Notes: a model not told the origin generated them from the sequence alone. DNA of 64,000 bases from Variovorax sp. Sphag1AA (GCF_014192575.1 NZ_JACHYC010000003.1:620001-684000), one strand, 5' to 3'. Counted from the first letter of the stretch, positions 16,410 to 25,832 are shown. Translations and numbers: made by a program.

Positions 16410-18137
16410 TCAGAAGATGTCGGGCTCGGGCACCGGCTTGCCGAAGCTGGTTTCGAGGAAGTCGAAGTCGCAGCCGGCATCGGCCTGCAGGATTTGGCGG
16501 CCGAACATCCAGCCGTAACCGCGCTCGTAGCGCGGCGGCGGCGGCGTCCATGCGGCACGGCGGTTGGCAAGCTCGGCGTCGCTGATCTCCAGGTGGATGC
16601 GCCGCGCCGGCACATCGACGGTGATGCGGTCGCCGGTCTTGACCAGCGCGAGGGGGCCGCCGATCGCGGCTTCGGGCGAACAGTGCAACAGGCAGCCGCC
16701 GTAGCTGGTGCCGCTCATGCGTGCGTCGCTCAGGCGGAGCATGTCTTTCACGCCCTGCTTGAGCAGCTTGGTCGGGATCGGCAGCATTCCCCACTCGGGC
16801 ATGCCCGCGCCGCGCGGCCCGGCATTGCGCAACACGAGGATGTCGTCGCCGGTCACGTCGAGGTCCGGATCGTCGACCGCCTTCTTGAGGCTCGGGTAGT
16901 CGTCGAAGACGATCGCGCGCCCGGTGTGCTTCAGCAGATGCGGCGCGCAGGCGCTGGGCTTGATCACCACGCCATCGGGCGCGAGATTGCCACGCAGCAC
17001 CGCAAGTGCGCCTTCGGCATAGATGGGGTTGTCGAGCGGCCGGATGACGTCGTCGTTGTAGACCTCCGCGCCAGCGATGTTCTCGCCGAGCGTGCGGCCG
17101 TTGACAGTCATCGCATCGGTCTTCAGATGGCCGCGGATGCGCTCCAGCAGTGCCGGAAGACCGCCTGCATAGAAGAAGTCCTCCATGAGGTAGGCATCGC
17201 CGCTTGGCCGGATGTTGGCAATGACCGGCACTTCGCGGCTCGCGGCGTCGAAGTCGTCGAGGCTCACAGCGTGACCGGCGCGGCGCGACATCGCGATGAG
17301 ATGAATGATCGCGTTGGTCGAACAGCCCATCGCCATCGCGCAGGCGATGCCGTTCTCGAAGTTGGCGCGGGTGAGCATCTTCGCGGGCGTGAGGTCGTCC
17401 CACACCATCTCGACGATGCGGCGTCCGCAGTCGGCGCTCATGCGGATATGGTTCGCGTCGGCCGCCGGAATGCTCGACGAACCCGGCAGCGCGAAGCCGA
17501 CGGCCTCGGCGATGCCCATCATCGTCGCGGCGGTGCCCATGGTCATGCAGGTGCCGTGGCTGCGCGCGATGCCGGCTTCCATCTCGTGCCATGCCTGGTC
17601 GGACAGCCGCCCTGCCCTGCGCTCGTCCCAATACTTGAAGGCGTCGGAGCCCGAGCCGAGCACATGTCCGCGCCAGTTGCCGCGCAGCATCGGGCCGGCG
17701 GGCAGGTAGATGAACGGAATGCCCATGCTGAGCGCGCCCATCGTGAGCCCGGGCGTGGTCTTGTCGCAACCGCCCATGAGTACCGCGCCGTCGACGGGGT
17801 GGCTGCGCAGCAGCTCTTCCGTTTCCATCGCGAGGAAGTTGCGATAGAGCATGGTGGTGGGTTTGACCATGCTTTCCGACAGCGAGATCGCGGGCAGCTC
17901 CAGCGGAAAGCCGCCGGCCTGCAGGATGCCGCGCTTCACGTCGTCGACGCGCTGCTTGAAATGCGCGTGGCACTGGTTCGCGTCGCTCCAGGTGTTGACG
18001 ATCGCGATCACCGGCTTGCCGGCCCAATCGGCGGGCGCATAGCCCATCTGCATCACGCGCGAGCGGTGGCCGAAGGATCGGAAGTCGTCCGGTGCGAACC
18101 AGCGTGCGCTGCGCAGGGAGTCGTAGGTGCGCTTCAT
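16410..18137 (-). CDS. IlvD/Edd family dehydratase (sugar-acid dehydratase type)
   Basis: 575 aa, typical for the family, which dehydrates dihydroxy acids using an Fe-S cluster. Cluster and active-site blocks are visible: N-T-W-S-D-x-N-x-C-H-A-H, G-G-C-D-K-T-T-P-G, S-H-G-T-C-M-T-M-G-T-A and S-D-A-R-M-S-G-T-S-Y-G. The sequence resembles the L-arabinonate/D-xylonate/galactonate dehydratase branch more than biosynthetic IlvD (L-R-S-A-R-W-F near the N-terminus). The ATG at 18137 was chosen over a GTG five codons earlier. It heads the minus-strand operon, divergent from a GntR regulator with a palindromic site between them. Confidence 0.88.
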   Translation of the reverse strand: MKRTYDSLRSARWFAPDDFRSFGHRSRVMQMGYAPADWAGKPVIAIVNTWSDANQCHAHFKQRVDDVKRGILQAGGFPLELPAISLSESMVKPTTMLYRNFLAMETEELLRSHPVDGAVLMGGCDKTTPGLTMGALSMGIPFIYLPAGPMLRGNWRGHVLGSGSDAFKYWDERRAGRLSDQAWHEMEAGIARSHGTCMTMGTAATMMGIAEAVGFALPGSSSIPAADANHIRMSADCGRRIVEMVWDDLTPAKMLTRANFENGIACAMAMGCSTNAIIHLIAMSRRAGHAVSLDDFDAASREVPVIANIRPSGDAYLMEDFFYAGGLPALLERIRGHLKTDAMTVNGRTLGENIAGAEVYNDDVIRPLDNPIYAEGALAVLRGNLAPDGVVIKPSACAPHLLKHTGRAIVFDDYPSLKKAVDDPDLDVTGDDILVLRNAGPRGAGMPEWGMLPIPTKLLKQGVKDMLRLSDARMSGTSYGGCLLHCSPEAAIGGPLALVKTGDRITVDVPARRIHLEISDAELANRRAAWTPPPPRYERGYGWMFGRQILQADAGCDFDFLETSFGKPVPEPDIF

Positions 18138-18194
18138 GAGTGGGAAAGCCACGTGGGCATCAGTCTTGTCTCGTTGCGATGGGAAAATTAAAAC

Positions 18195-18208
18195 ACTAAT
18201 ATATTAGT
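18195..18208. promoter_or_regulatory. Candidate GntR operator: 14-bp perfect palindrome
   Basis: ACTAATATATTAGT is a perfect palindrome in an AT-rich island of a GC-rich region, 58 bp upstream of the dehydratase start and 24 bp before the GntR start. FCD-type GntR proteins bind short dyads in such divergent regions. Its position suits control of both genes. Confidence 0.65.
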
Positions 18209-18231
18209 ACGTCAATGCGAGAATCCCGCCG

Positions 18232-18939
18232 ATGAGGACGCACCAGAAAATCCGACTCGATCGCTCCCGACACGCGGCACCGCAGGTGCTCGAGCGGCTG
18301 CGCGATGCGATCCTTTCGCTCGAACTCGAACCCGGCGCCGTGCTGGCAAGGCAGGAACTGGCCGAGCAATTCGGCGTCAGCCAGACGCCGGTGCGCGAGG
18401 CCCTGCTTCGACTGAGCGAAGAAGGCTTGGTGGATGTGTTTCCGCAGCACGCCACGCTGGTGAGCCGCATCGACCTCGCGGCGGCGCGGCAGGCGCACTT
18501 TCTACGGCGCTCGATCGAGCTGGAGATCGTTCATCAGCTCGCCGAAGAAGCACCGCCCGGCCTGGTGCAAGACCTCGAGGCACAGATCGCCCGCCAGGCC
18601 GCCTTGGCCTCCGCGCAGCTCTACGGCGACTTCGTCGAAGCCGACCGCCGGTTTCATCAACTGATGTACGAGGCAGCCGGAGTCGCCGGGCTGTGGGACA
18701 TGGTGGCCCGCATGTCAGGCCACGTCGATCGCCTGCGCCGGCTGCACCTTCCGACCGCCGGAAAGACCGAGGCCATCCTGCGCGACCATCGCGCGATTGC
18801 GCAGGCCATCAAGCGAGGCGACCCTGCCGGCGCACAAAAGGCGTTGCGCAAGCATCTCTCCGGCACGCTCAGTGCGGTCGCGGAAATCTGCGCGCGCTAC
18901 CCCGACTACATCGAAGCCGAAGAAGCGCAGCCGGCGTAA
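18232..18939 (+). CDS. GntR family regulator, FCD (FadR-like) subfamily
   Basis: 235 aa. The winged HTH (about 15-80) contains L-R-D-A-I-L-S-L-E-L-E-P-G and Q-F-G-V-S-Q-T-P-V-R-E-A-L-L-R-L, the GntR recognition helix. The C-terminal FCD domain is all-helical, with D-x3-H (D-R-R-F-H) and later H residues that bind a metal/carboxylate in the family. It is divergent from the dehydratase operon and is very probably its repressor, responding to a sugar acid or derivative. Confidence 0.93.
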   Translation: MRTHQKIRLDRSRHAAPQVLERLRDAILSLELEPGAVLARQELAEQFGVSQTPVREALLRLSEEGLVDVFPQHATLVSRIDLAAARQAHFLRRSIELEIVHQLAEEAPPGLVQDLEAQIARQAALASAQLYGDFVEADRRFHQLMYEAAGVAGLWDMVARMSGHVDRLRRLHLPTAGKTEAILRDHRAIAQAIKRGDPAGAQKALRKHLSGTLSAVAEICARYPDYIEAEEAQPA

Positions 18940-18955
18940 CTCGGAGGCGCGCTGC

Positions 18956-20368
18956 TCAACCCGCGACGCCGTAAGGCGTGAAGCGGCTCTGGTTCTCGTC
19001 GACATCCAGCGGCCGCCCCACAAACGGAAAGGCGCGCTGCGGGCAATCGATCCGCTCGCAGACCTTGCAGCCCATCCCGATGGGTGTCGCCGCTTCCGGA
19101 TCACGCATGTCGAGCCCCTTGGCATACACGAGACGAGGCGCGTGGCGAATGTCGCAGCCGAGCCCGATCGAGAAGACCCTCTGCGGCGCGCCGTAGCCAC
19201 CCTGCCGGCTCGTCACCGTCCGCGCGATCCAGAGGTACGAGCGCCCATCCGGCATACGCGCCAATTGCGGCAGGATGCGCCCGGGGTGCTCGAAGGCTTC
19301 GTAGACGTTCCACAGTGGGCAGGTGCCGCCGGTCCGGCTGAAGTGGAAATGCGTCGCCGACTGCCGCTTGGAAATGTTGCCCGCCCGATCCACCCGCACG
19401 AAGAAGAAAGGCACGCCGGGCGCGCCCGGTCGCTGCAGTGTGCTGAGCCGATGGCACACCGTCTCGAAGCCCACGCCGAAGTGCTGTCCGAGCAGGTCGA
19501 TGTCATAGCGGAGCCGTTCCGCCGCTTCGAGGAACTTCGCGTACGGCAGCAGCAAAGCGCCCGCGAAGTAGTTGGCCAACCCGACGCGGGCCAGGTGCCG
19601 GGATGGCGCATCGTCGACAAACGGCGGCGCGGCCACCAGCGAATCGATCAACGCCGAAAGCTCGACCAGCGCCAACTGCGTCGCGAGCTGGAACACCTGC
19701 TGTGCCGCATCCAGCGTGACCGACAGACGAAGCGTTCGCGTTGCCGGATCGAAGTGGCGCTTGCCTCCGTGCCCCTCAGCGACGGGGAGCACACGCACCT
19801 TGTGCCGATGCAGCAGCCGCTGCGTCAGCCAATCCACCAGCAGAGGGCCGGTCGCCCCCGCTTCGTCGGCCAGGGCCTCGGCGCGCCGGTCGACCTCATC
19901 GAAGTGGTTCTGGTTGGCGAAGAAGAAATCCCGCACCGCCTCGAAAGGCATGGCGCGCGGCGTCGCGAGTTCGGACCGATCGTCGCCCATACGCATCGCC
20001 ATCGTTTCGAGTTGCTCCTGTGCTTCGACAGTGCGCCGGTGCAATGCAATGAGCGCACGGCCGAGCGCCGGCATCTGCGATGCGACTTCCTGCAGTTCGG
20101 GAAACGCGACGGGCTCGGGCGCATCGGCCAACGCCTCGCGCATGCCGGCCACGAGGCGGGCCTCCTCGTCTTCCGAGAACTGCTGGATGTCCACGCCCAA
20201 TGCGCGATGGATCTTCAGCAGCACCGCAACCGTCAGCGGGCGTTGGTTCTGTTCGAGTTGGTTCAGGTAGCTGGGCGACAGCCCGATCGCATTCGCGAGC
20301 GCGACCTGCGACAGGCCGCGTTCGGCGCGCAGCTTGCGCAGGCGCACGCCCATGAATGTCTTTTTCAT
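18956..20368 (-). CDS. ScfR/RamB-type XRE transcriptional regulator (short-chain fatty acyl regulator)
   Basis: 470 aa. An XRE helix-turn-helix sits at about 8-62 (L-R-K-L-R-A-E-R-G-L-S-Q through N-Q-R-P-L-T). It is followed by an ImmA/IrrE-like central region and a C-terminal domain with a Cys cluster (G-C-D-I, then M-G-C-K-V-C-E-R-I-D-C-P-Q-R-A-F-P). This architecture is that of RamB, PrpR (actinobacterial) and ScfR proteins, which control acetate/propionate metabolism and sense acyl-CoA. It is divergent from prpC and its neighbours across a region with four copies of TTCGCAA/TTGCGAA, so it is the likely regulator of that operon. Confidence 0.9.
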   Translation of the reverse strand: MKKTFMGVRLRKLRAERGLSQVALANAIGLSPSYLNQLEQNQRPLTVAVLLKIHRALGVDIQQFSEDEEARLVAGMREALADAPEPVAFPELQEVASQMPALGRALIALHRRTVEAQEQLETMAMRMGDDRSELATPRAMPFEAVRDFFFANQNHFDEVDRRAEALADEAGATGPLLVDWLTQRLLHRHKVRVLPVAEGHGGKRHFDPATRTLRLSVTLDAAQQVFQLATQLALVELSALIDSLVAAPPFVDDAPSRHLARVGLANYFAGALLLPYAKFLEAAERLRYDIDLLGQHFGVGFETVCHRLSTLQRPGAPGVPFFFVRVDRAGNISKRQSATHFHFSRTGGTCPLWNVYEAFEHPGRILPQLARMPDGRSYLWIARTVTSRQGGYGAPQRVFSIGLGCDIRHAPRLVYAKGLDMRDPEAATPIGMGCKVCERIDCPQRAFPFVGRPLDVDENQSRFTPYGVAG

Positions 20369-20407
20369 CGTGATGTCCGGGTCTCAAGTTGGGTCCGCCG
20401 CGAGAAA

Positions 20408-20498
20408 TTCGCAACCTTCGCAAATTCGCAGCCTTCCGTTCGCAAGAATTCGCCTTTTCAGTCATTGGCGACGGTGTGCATTCTGCGTAAATTGCGAA
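20408..20498. promoter_or_regulatory. Cluster of TTCGCAA boxes between ScfR-type regulator and prp operon
   Basis: TTCGCAA occurs at 20408-20414, 20417-20423 and 20439-20445, with a truncated TTCGCA at 20425-20430. The inverse TTGCGAA lies at 20492-20498, just before the thioesterase ATG. RamB-family regulators recognise TTTGCAAA-like boxes, so these are good operator candidates for the divergent regulator. Confidence 0.65.
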
Positions 20499-20500
20499 GC

Positions 20501-20896
20501 ATGACAACACCCCCGGGAACAGTCGAGCTTCGCGAACTGGTATTGCCAGCACTTGCGAACCATCACGGCACGCTGTTCGCCGGACAAGGCCTGCAATTCA
20601 TGGCCAAGGCGGCCTTTCTGGCGGGACGAAGCCTTGCTCAGCGCGAAGTCGTGATGGCGGCCATCACCGGCGTCGACTTCCTGGCTCCAGTGCCGGTCGG
20701 ACACGACCTGCTCTTGCGCGCCTGGGTCAGCCGGGTCGGCCGCAGTTCGATGACTGTCTGCGTGACGGGGCTCGCGGAAGCCCCGGGCGCCCCGGCCGAG
20801 GAAGTGCTCAAGGGTGTGTTCGAGATGGTGGCAACGGACGTCCACGGCCGCCCCGCTCCCATCGATCGCTCTTATCTGGACAAGGAAACCACATGA
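20501..20896 (+). CDS. Hotdog-fold acyl-CoA thioesterase
   Basis: 131 aa. N-x-H-G-T-L-F-A-G (N-H-H-G-T) and [10 protein letters not shown] are the 4HBT/acyl-CoA hydrolase hallmarks (YciA-like). The ATG at 20501 follows directly after a TTGCGAA box, leaving almost no leader. It overlaps prpC by ATGA, so it is the first gene of the methylcitrate operon. It could release CoA from excess propionyl-CoA or methylcitrate-related thioesters; the substrate is not known. Confidence 0.85.
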   Translation: MTTPPGTVELRELVLPALANHHGTLFAGQGLQFMAKAAFLAGRSLAQREVVMAAITGVDFLAPVPVGHDLLLRAWVSRVGRSSMTVCVTGLAEAPGAPAEEVLKGVFEMVATDVHGRPAPIDRSYLDKETT

Positions 20897-22059
20897 CCAC
20901 CACGACGGAAGCCGCACCTTCGGCAACCTTCAAGCCGAAGAAGTCCGTTGCCCTTTCGGGTGTCACGGCGGGCAACACGGCGCTGTGCACTGTCGGCCGC
21001 ACCGGCAACGACCTGCACTACCGCGGCTACGACATCCTGGACATCGCCGAGGTGTGCGAGTTCGAAGAGATCGCACACCTGCTGGTGCACGGCAAGCTGC
21101 CTTCGCGCGCGGAGCTTCGCGCCTACAAGAACCGGCTCAAGGCCATGCGCGGTCTCCCGGCGAGCGTGAAGGAGGCTCTCGAGAGCCTGCCCGCCAGCGC
21201 ACATCCGATGGACGTGATGCGCACCGGCGTCTCCGCGCTCGGCTGCGTGCTGCCGGAAAAGGACGATCACAACATCGCCGGGGCACGCGACATCGCGGAC
21301 CGCCTGATGGCTTCGCTCGGCTCCATGCTGCTCTACTGGTACCACTGGAGTACCTCCGGCAAGCGCATCGAGGTCGAGACCGACGACGACTCGATCGGCG
21401 GCCACTTCCTGCATCTGCTGCACGGACGCAAGCCTTCGCAGGCGTGGGTGAGCGCGATGCACACATCGCTCAACCTCTATGCCGAGCACGAGTTCAACGC
21501 CAGCACCTTCACGGCACGCGTGATCGCCGGCACCGGCAGCGACATGTACTCGGCCATCGCCGGTGCCATCGGCGCGTTGCGGGGTCCGAAGCACGGCGGC
21601 GCGAATGAAGTCGCGTTCGAGATCCAGAAGCGCTACGACAACCCCGACGACGCCGAGGCCGACATTCGCCGCCGTGTCGAAGCCAAGGAAGTCGTGATCG
21701 GCTTCGGGCATCCGGTCTACACCGTGAGCGATCCGCGCAACGTCGTCATCAAGGGCGTGGCCCGGCGACTGTCCGATGAGGCGGGCTCGTCGAAGATGTT
21801 CGACATCGCCGAGCGACTGGAAACGGTGATGTGGGAAGTCAAGAAGATGTTCCCCAACCTCGACTGGTTCAGCGCGGTGAGCTATCACATGATGGGCGTG
21901 CCGACGGCCATGTTCACGCCGCTCTTCGTCATCGCACGCACCAGCGGCTGGGCTGCGCACGTGGTCGAGCAACGCATCGACAACAAGATCATCCGTCCGA
22001 GCGCCAACTACACCGGCCCCGAAGACCAGAAGTTCATCCCCATCGACCAGCGCAAGTGA
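20893..22059 (+). CDS. prpC: 2-methylcitrate synthase
   Basis: 388 aa, normal for PrpC. It condenses propionyl-CoA with oxaloacetate, the first step of the methylcitrate cycle. The citrate-synthase catalytic triad is visible as H234 (P-K-H-G-G-A-N), H273 (G-F-G-H-P-V-Y) and D324 (N-L-D-W-F-S). PrpC rather than GltA is indicated by V-Y-T-V-S-D-P-R and the operon context with acnD and prpF. The start codon overlaps the thioesterase stop (ATGA). The ScfR-type regulator upstream likely controls it. Confidence 0.95.
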   Translation: MTTTTEAAPSATFKPKKSVALSGVTAGNTALCTVGRTGNDLHYRGYDILDIAEVCEFEEIAHLLVHGKLPSRAELRAYKNRLKAMRGLPASVKEALESLPASAHPMDVMRTGVSALGCVLPEKDDHNIAGARDIADRLMASLGSMLLYWYHWSTSGKRIEVETDDDSIGGHFLHLLHGRKPSQAWVSAMHTSLNLYAEHEFNASTFTARVIAGTGSDMYSAIAGAIGALRGPKHGGANEVAFEIQKRYDNPDDAEADIRRRVEAKEVVIGFGHPVYTVSDPRNVVIKGVARRLSDEAGSSKMFDIAERLETVMWEVKKMFPNLDWFSAVSYHMMGVPTAMFTPLFVIARTSGWAAHVVEQRIDNKIIRPSANYTGPEDQKFIPIDQRK

Positions 22060-22149
22060 CACACGGGGCGGGTATTTGCGGATCAACGGCTTGGACCACA
22101 ACACCGGCTGGCGGCTAGCATGCCGCTACTACAACACTGGAGATGAGTC

Positions 22150-23127
22150 ATGACGCTGAGCCGCCGCACGTTTTCCGCAGCCGTTGGAAGTCTCGCTATC
22201 CCCCTGCCGCTCGTCGCGAGCGCGCAGGACGCATTTCCCAGCAAGCCGATTCGCATCATCTGCCCCTTCGCACCCGGCGGCGGTTCGGACTTCATCGCGC
22301 GAGTGGCGTCCAACCTGCTCAGCAAGGGATTGGGTCAGAGCGCGATCGTCGACAACCGGCCCGGTGCCGGCGGCACGCTCGGAACGGAAGTTGCGCTGCA
22401 TGCGCCTGCCGACGGCTACACACTGCTGCTGATTGCGGGGAGCTACACGGTCAATCCCTCGCTCTACAAGCTGAAGTTCGATCCCATTGCGGACATGACC
22501 CCCGTGATCCAGTTGTCCAAGGGTGCGTATGTGGTCTGCATCAACCCCAATAAGGTGAAGGCCACCAATCTGCAGGAGCTGCTGGCCTATGGCCGGCAGA
22601 ACCCCGGAAAGCTGACTTTCGCGTCAGCTGGCAACGGCAGTCACCTCCACATCGTCACTGAGTACATGTTCGGCATGGCGCAGGTCAAGGCCACGCACGT
22701 GCCTTACAAGGGCACGGGCCCGGCCGTGACAGACCTCGTGGCGGGCAACGTGGACATGCTGGTGGCAGGCACCGAGGCGTTGATGCCGCACGTGAAGTCG
22801 GGACGGCTTCGCGCGCTCGCCGTCACCACGGCACAGCGCCTGCCCGCGTATCCGGATATTCCTTCGGTGGCCGAATCCGGGCTGCGCGACTACGACGTCG
22901 TCGCCTGGCATGGACTGATCGCACCGAAGGGTGTGCCGCCCGCCACGATTGCCAAGATCAACGGTGCGCTCAATACCGGGCTGAAAGCGCCTGAACTGGT
23001 GGCGCAGCTCGATCCCACCGGCGTATCGCCAGCAGGCGGGACGCCCGAACAGTTCGGCAACCTCATCAAGGTCGAGATCCCGCGCTACGCCAAAGTCGCG
23101 AAAGACAACAACATCAAGGCCGATTGA
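22150..23127 (+). CDS. Bug/TctC family substrate-binding protein inside the methylcitrate operon
   Basis: 325 aa with an N-terminal R-R-T-F segment before a hydrophobic signal (possible Tat or Sec export) ending near A-S-A-Q-D. Family loops are A-P-G-G-G-S-D, P-A-D-G-Y-T and T-H-V-P-Y-K-G. It lies between prpC and acnD in the same direction, 90 bp after prpC. A receptor for propionate-related or tricarboxylate ligands would fit; no TctA/B partner is nearby. Confidence 0.93.
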   Translation: MTLSRRTFSAAVGSLAIPLPLVASAQDAFPSKPIRIICPFAPGGGSDFIARVASNLLSKGLGQSAIVDNRPGAGGTLGTEVALHAPADGYTLLLIAGSYTVNPSLYKLKFDPIADMTPVIQLSKGAYVVCINPNKVKATNLQELLAYGRQNPGKLTFASAGNGSHLHIVTEYMFGMAQVKATHVPYKGTGPAVTDLVAGNVDMLVAGTEALMPHVKSGRLRALAVTTAQRLPAYPDIPSVAESGLRDYDVVAWHGLIAPKGVPPATIAKINGALNTGLKAPELVAQLDPTGVSPAGGTPEQFGNLIKVEIPRYAKVAKDNNIKAD

Positions 23128-23136
23128 GCCCGGGCA

Positions 23137-23157
23137 GGCGCCGGAGGCTCCGGCGCC
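23137..23157 (+). repeat. Perfect intercistronic hairpin between Bug receptor and acnD
   Basis: GGCGCCGGA (23137-23145) and TCCGGCGCC (23149-23157) form perfect 9-bp GC-rich arms with a 3-base loop. It starts 9 bp after the receptor stop and ends 35 bp before the acnD start. Without a T-run it is more likely an mRNA-processing or 3'-protecting element, or a weak attenuator, than a full terminator. Confidence 0.6.
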
Positions 23158-23192
23158 GCTCCCCGGGATGGCATCGGCCGCCCCACTTTCCC

Positions 23193-25820
23193 ATGAATCA
23201 TCCTTATCGCCAGCCTCTCCCGGGTACCCCTCTCGACTTCTACGACGCACGCGCTGCTGTCGACGCATTGCGCCCGGGTGCCTGGGCCACTCTCCCCTAC
23301 ACCGCCCGCGTGCATGCCGAGAACCTCGTGCGTCGCGCAGAGCCCGAGCACCTGCTGGACTACCTCACGCAACTGATCGAACGCCGCCGCGACCTGGACT
23401 TTCCGTGGTTCCCGGTGCGCGTGGTCTGCCACGACATCCTCGGACAGACGGCACTCGTGGATCTGGCCGGCCTGCGTGATGCGATCGCGGCCCAGGGCGG
23501 TGACCCTGCCGCCGTGAACCCCGTGGTGCCTGTGCAATTGATCGTCGACCACTCGCTGGCCGTGGAGTGCGGAGGCTTCGATCCGGACGCCTTCCGCAAG
23601 AACCGCGAGATCGAAGACCGCCGCAACGAAGACCGCTTCCACTTCATCGAGTGGACGAAGAAGGCTTTCGACAACGTCGATGTGATCCCCGCGGGGAACG
23701 GGATCATGCATCAGATCAACCTCGAGAAGATGTCCCCGGTCGTCTATGTCCAGGACGGCGTGGCCTTCCCGGATACCTGCGTCGGCACCGACAGCCACAC
23801 GCCACACGTCGATGCGCTGGGTGTGATCGCGGTAGGCGTGGGTGGCCTCGAAGCCGAGAACGTGATGCTCGGCCGCGCCTCGTGGATGCGGCTGCCGGAC
23901 ATCGTCGGCGTGGAACTCACCGGCCGCCGCCAGCCGGGCATCACCGCCACCGACATCGTGCTTGCACTCACCGAATTCCTGCGCAAGGAAAAGGTGGTCG
24001 GCGCGTATGTGGAGTTCTACGGCGCAGGCGCAGAGAGCCTCTCGATCGGCGACCGCGCGACGATCTCCAACATGTGCCCGGAGTACGGTGCGACTGCCGC
24101 GCTGTTCTACATCGACGAGCAGACGATCGACTATTTGAAGCTCACCGGACGCAGCGACGAACAGGTGAAGCTCGTCGAGCACTACGCGAAGACGGCCGGC
24201 TTCTGGGGCGATGACCTGAAGACCGCGCAGTACGAGCGCGTGCTGCGCTTCGACCTTTCGAGCGTCGTGCGCAACATGGCAGGACCTTCCAATCCGCATC
24301 GCCGCCTGCCCACCGCCGCGCTTCGCGAGCGAGGCATCGCCATCGATCTCGACAAGGCGAAGGCAGAAGAAGCACAGGGCCTGATGCCTGATGGCGCAGT
24401 GATCATCGCGGCCATCACGAGCTGCACGAACACCAGCAATCCGCGCAACGTGATCGCCGCAGCGCTGCTGGCGCGCAATGCCAATGCACGCGGCCTTGCG
24501 CGCAAGCCCTGGGTGAAGAGTTCCCTCGCACCCGGCTCCAAGGCAGTCGAGCTGTACCTGGAAGAGGCCGGCCTGCTGCCCGATCTGGAAAAGCTCGGCT
24601 TTGGCATCGTCGCTTTCGCATGCACCACCTGCAATGGCATGAGTGGTGCGCTCGATCCGAAGATCCAGCAGGAGATCGTCGATCGCGATCTCTACGCGAC
24701 TGCCGTGCTCTCGGGCAACCGCAATTTCGACGGGCGCGTCCATCCGTACGCCAAGCAGGCGTTTCTTGCTTCTCCACCCCTGGTGGTGGCTTATGCGATC
24801 GCAGGCACGATCCGTTTCGACATCGAGCAGGATGTGCTGGGCATCGATCCGCAAGGCAATGAAGTGCGTCTGAAGGACATCTGGCCCAGCGACGAGGAGA
24901 TCGACGAGATCGTCGCCAAGGCCGTCAAGCCCGAGCAGTTCCGCAAGGTGTACGAGCCGATGTTCGCGATCCGAGCGGACGATGGCGAAAGGGCCAGTCC
25001 GCAGTACGACTGGCGTTCGATGTCGACCTACATCCGCCGCCCACCCTACTGGGACACCGAAGGCGTTGGCGCACTGGCCGCCAACCCGCGCACGCTCAAG
25101 GGGATGCGTCCGTTGGCCTTGCTGCCGGACAACATCACGACGGACCACCTGTCGCCTTCCAACGCGATCCTGATGAACAGCGCAGCCGGCGAATACCTGG
25201 CGAAGATGGGCCTGCCCGAAGAGGACTTCAATTCCTACGCGACGCATCGGGGCGACCATCTGACGGCCATGCGCGCCACCTTCGCAAATCCTCAATTGGT
25301 CAACGAAATGGCCGTGGTCGATGGCGCGATGAAGAAGGGCTCGCTCGCCCGCATCGAACCCGAAGGCAAGGTGGTGCGCATGTGGGAAGCCATCGAGACC
25401 TACCTCAACCGCCGACAGCCGCTGATCATCATTGCCGGCGCCGACTATGGCCAAGGCTCCAGCCGCGACTGGGCCGCCAAGGGCGTGCGTCTCGCGGGCG
25501 TGGAGACGGTGGTGGCTGAAGGCTTCGAGCGCATCCATCGCACCAACCTCATCGGCATGGGCGTGCTGCCTGTTGAATTCAAGGCCGGAACGAACCGCCT
25601 GACGCTCCAGCTCGACGGCACCGAAACCTACGACGTGGCCGGCGAACGCACGCCAGGCGCCGAACTGACGCTGCTCGTGCATCGACGAAACGGCGAAACC
25701 CTTCGCGTGCCGGTCACATGCCGTCTCGACACGGCGGAGGAAGTCTCGGTGTACGAAGCGGGCGGCGTGCTGCAGCGCTTCGCGCAGGACTTTCTCGCAT
25801 CCGCCGCGGCAGCGGCCTGA
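23193..25820 (+). CDS. acnD: Fe/S-dependent 2-methylisocitrate dehydratase
   Basis: 875 aa, aconitase fold. The three 4Fe-4S cysteines are visible: C411 (T-S-C-T-N-T-S) and C477/C480 (F-A-C-T-T-C-N-G). The swivel domain has G-A-D-Y-G-Q-G-S-S-R-D-W. AcnD with PrpF replaces PrpD in many proteobacteria, dehydrating 2-methylcitrate to 2-methylaconitate, and the prpF gene lies 12 bp downstream. The ATG at 23193 begins the recognisable family N-terminus; the frame is open further upstream without support. Confidence 0.95.
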   Translation: MNHPYRQPLPGTPLDFYDARAAVDALRPGAWATLPYTARVHAENLVRRAEPEHLLDYLTQLIERRRDLDFPWFPVRVVCHDILGQTALVDLAGLRDAIAAQGGDPAAVNPVVPVQLIVDHSLAVECGGFDPDAFRKNREIEDRRNEDRFHFIEWTKKAFDNVDVIPAGNGIMHQINLEKMSPVVYVQDGVAFPDTCVGTDSHTPHVDALGVIAVGVGGLEAENVMLGRASWMRLPDIVGVELTGRRQPGITATDIVLALTEFLRKEKVVGAYVEFYGAGAESLSIGDRATISNMCPEYGATAALFYIDEQTIDYLKLTGRSDEQVKLVEHYAKTAGFWGDDLKTAQYERVLRFDLSSVVRNMAGPSNPHRRLPTAALRERGIAIDLDKAKAEEAQGLMPDGAVIIAAITSCTNTSNPRNVIAAALLARNANARGLARKPWVKSSLAPGSKAVELYLEEAGLLPDLEKLGFGIVAFACTTCNGMSGALDPKIQQEIVDRDLYATAVLSGNRNFDGRVHPYAKQAFLASPPLVVAYAIAGTIRFDIEQDVLGIDPQGNEVRLKDIWPSDEEIDEIVAKAVKPEQFRKVYEPMFAIRADDGERASPQYDWRSMSTYIRRPPYWDTEGVGALAANPRTLKGMRPLALLPDNITTDHLSPSNAILMNSAAGEYLAKMGLPEEDFNSYATHRGDHLTAMRATFANPQLVNEMAVVDGAMKKGSLARIEPEGKVVRMWEAIETYLNRRQPLIIIAGADYGQGSSRDWAAKGVRLAGVETVVAEGFERIHRTNLIGMGVLPVEFKAGTNRLTLQLDGTETYDVAGERTPGAELTLLVHRRNGETLRVPVTCRLDTAEEVSVYEAGGVLQRFAQDFLASAAAAA

Positions 25821-25832
25821 ACGGAATCAAAG

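Noticed and set aside
15528..18191. Plus-strand open frame of 887 codons antisense to the RraA-like and dehydratase genes
   Set aside because: Composition is that of an antisense shadow in GC-rich DNA (His/Arg/Ala rich) with no family motifs; the minus-strand genes have clear catalytic residues.
23085..25682. Minus-strand open frame of 865 codons across acnD
   Set aside because: Shadow of acnD; no motifs, and acnD on the plus strand has all three cluster cysteines.
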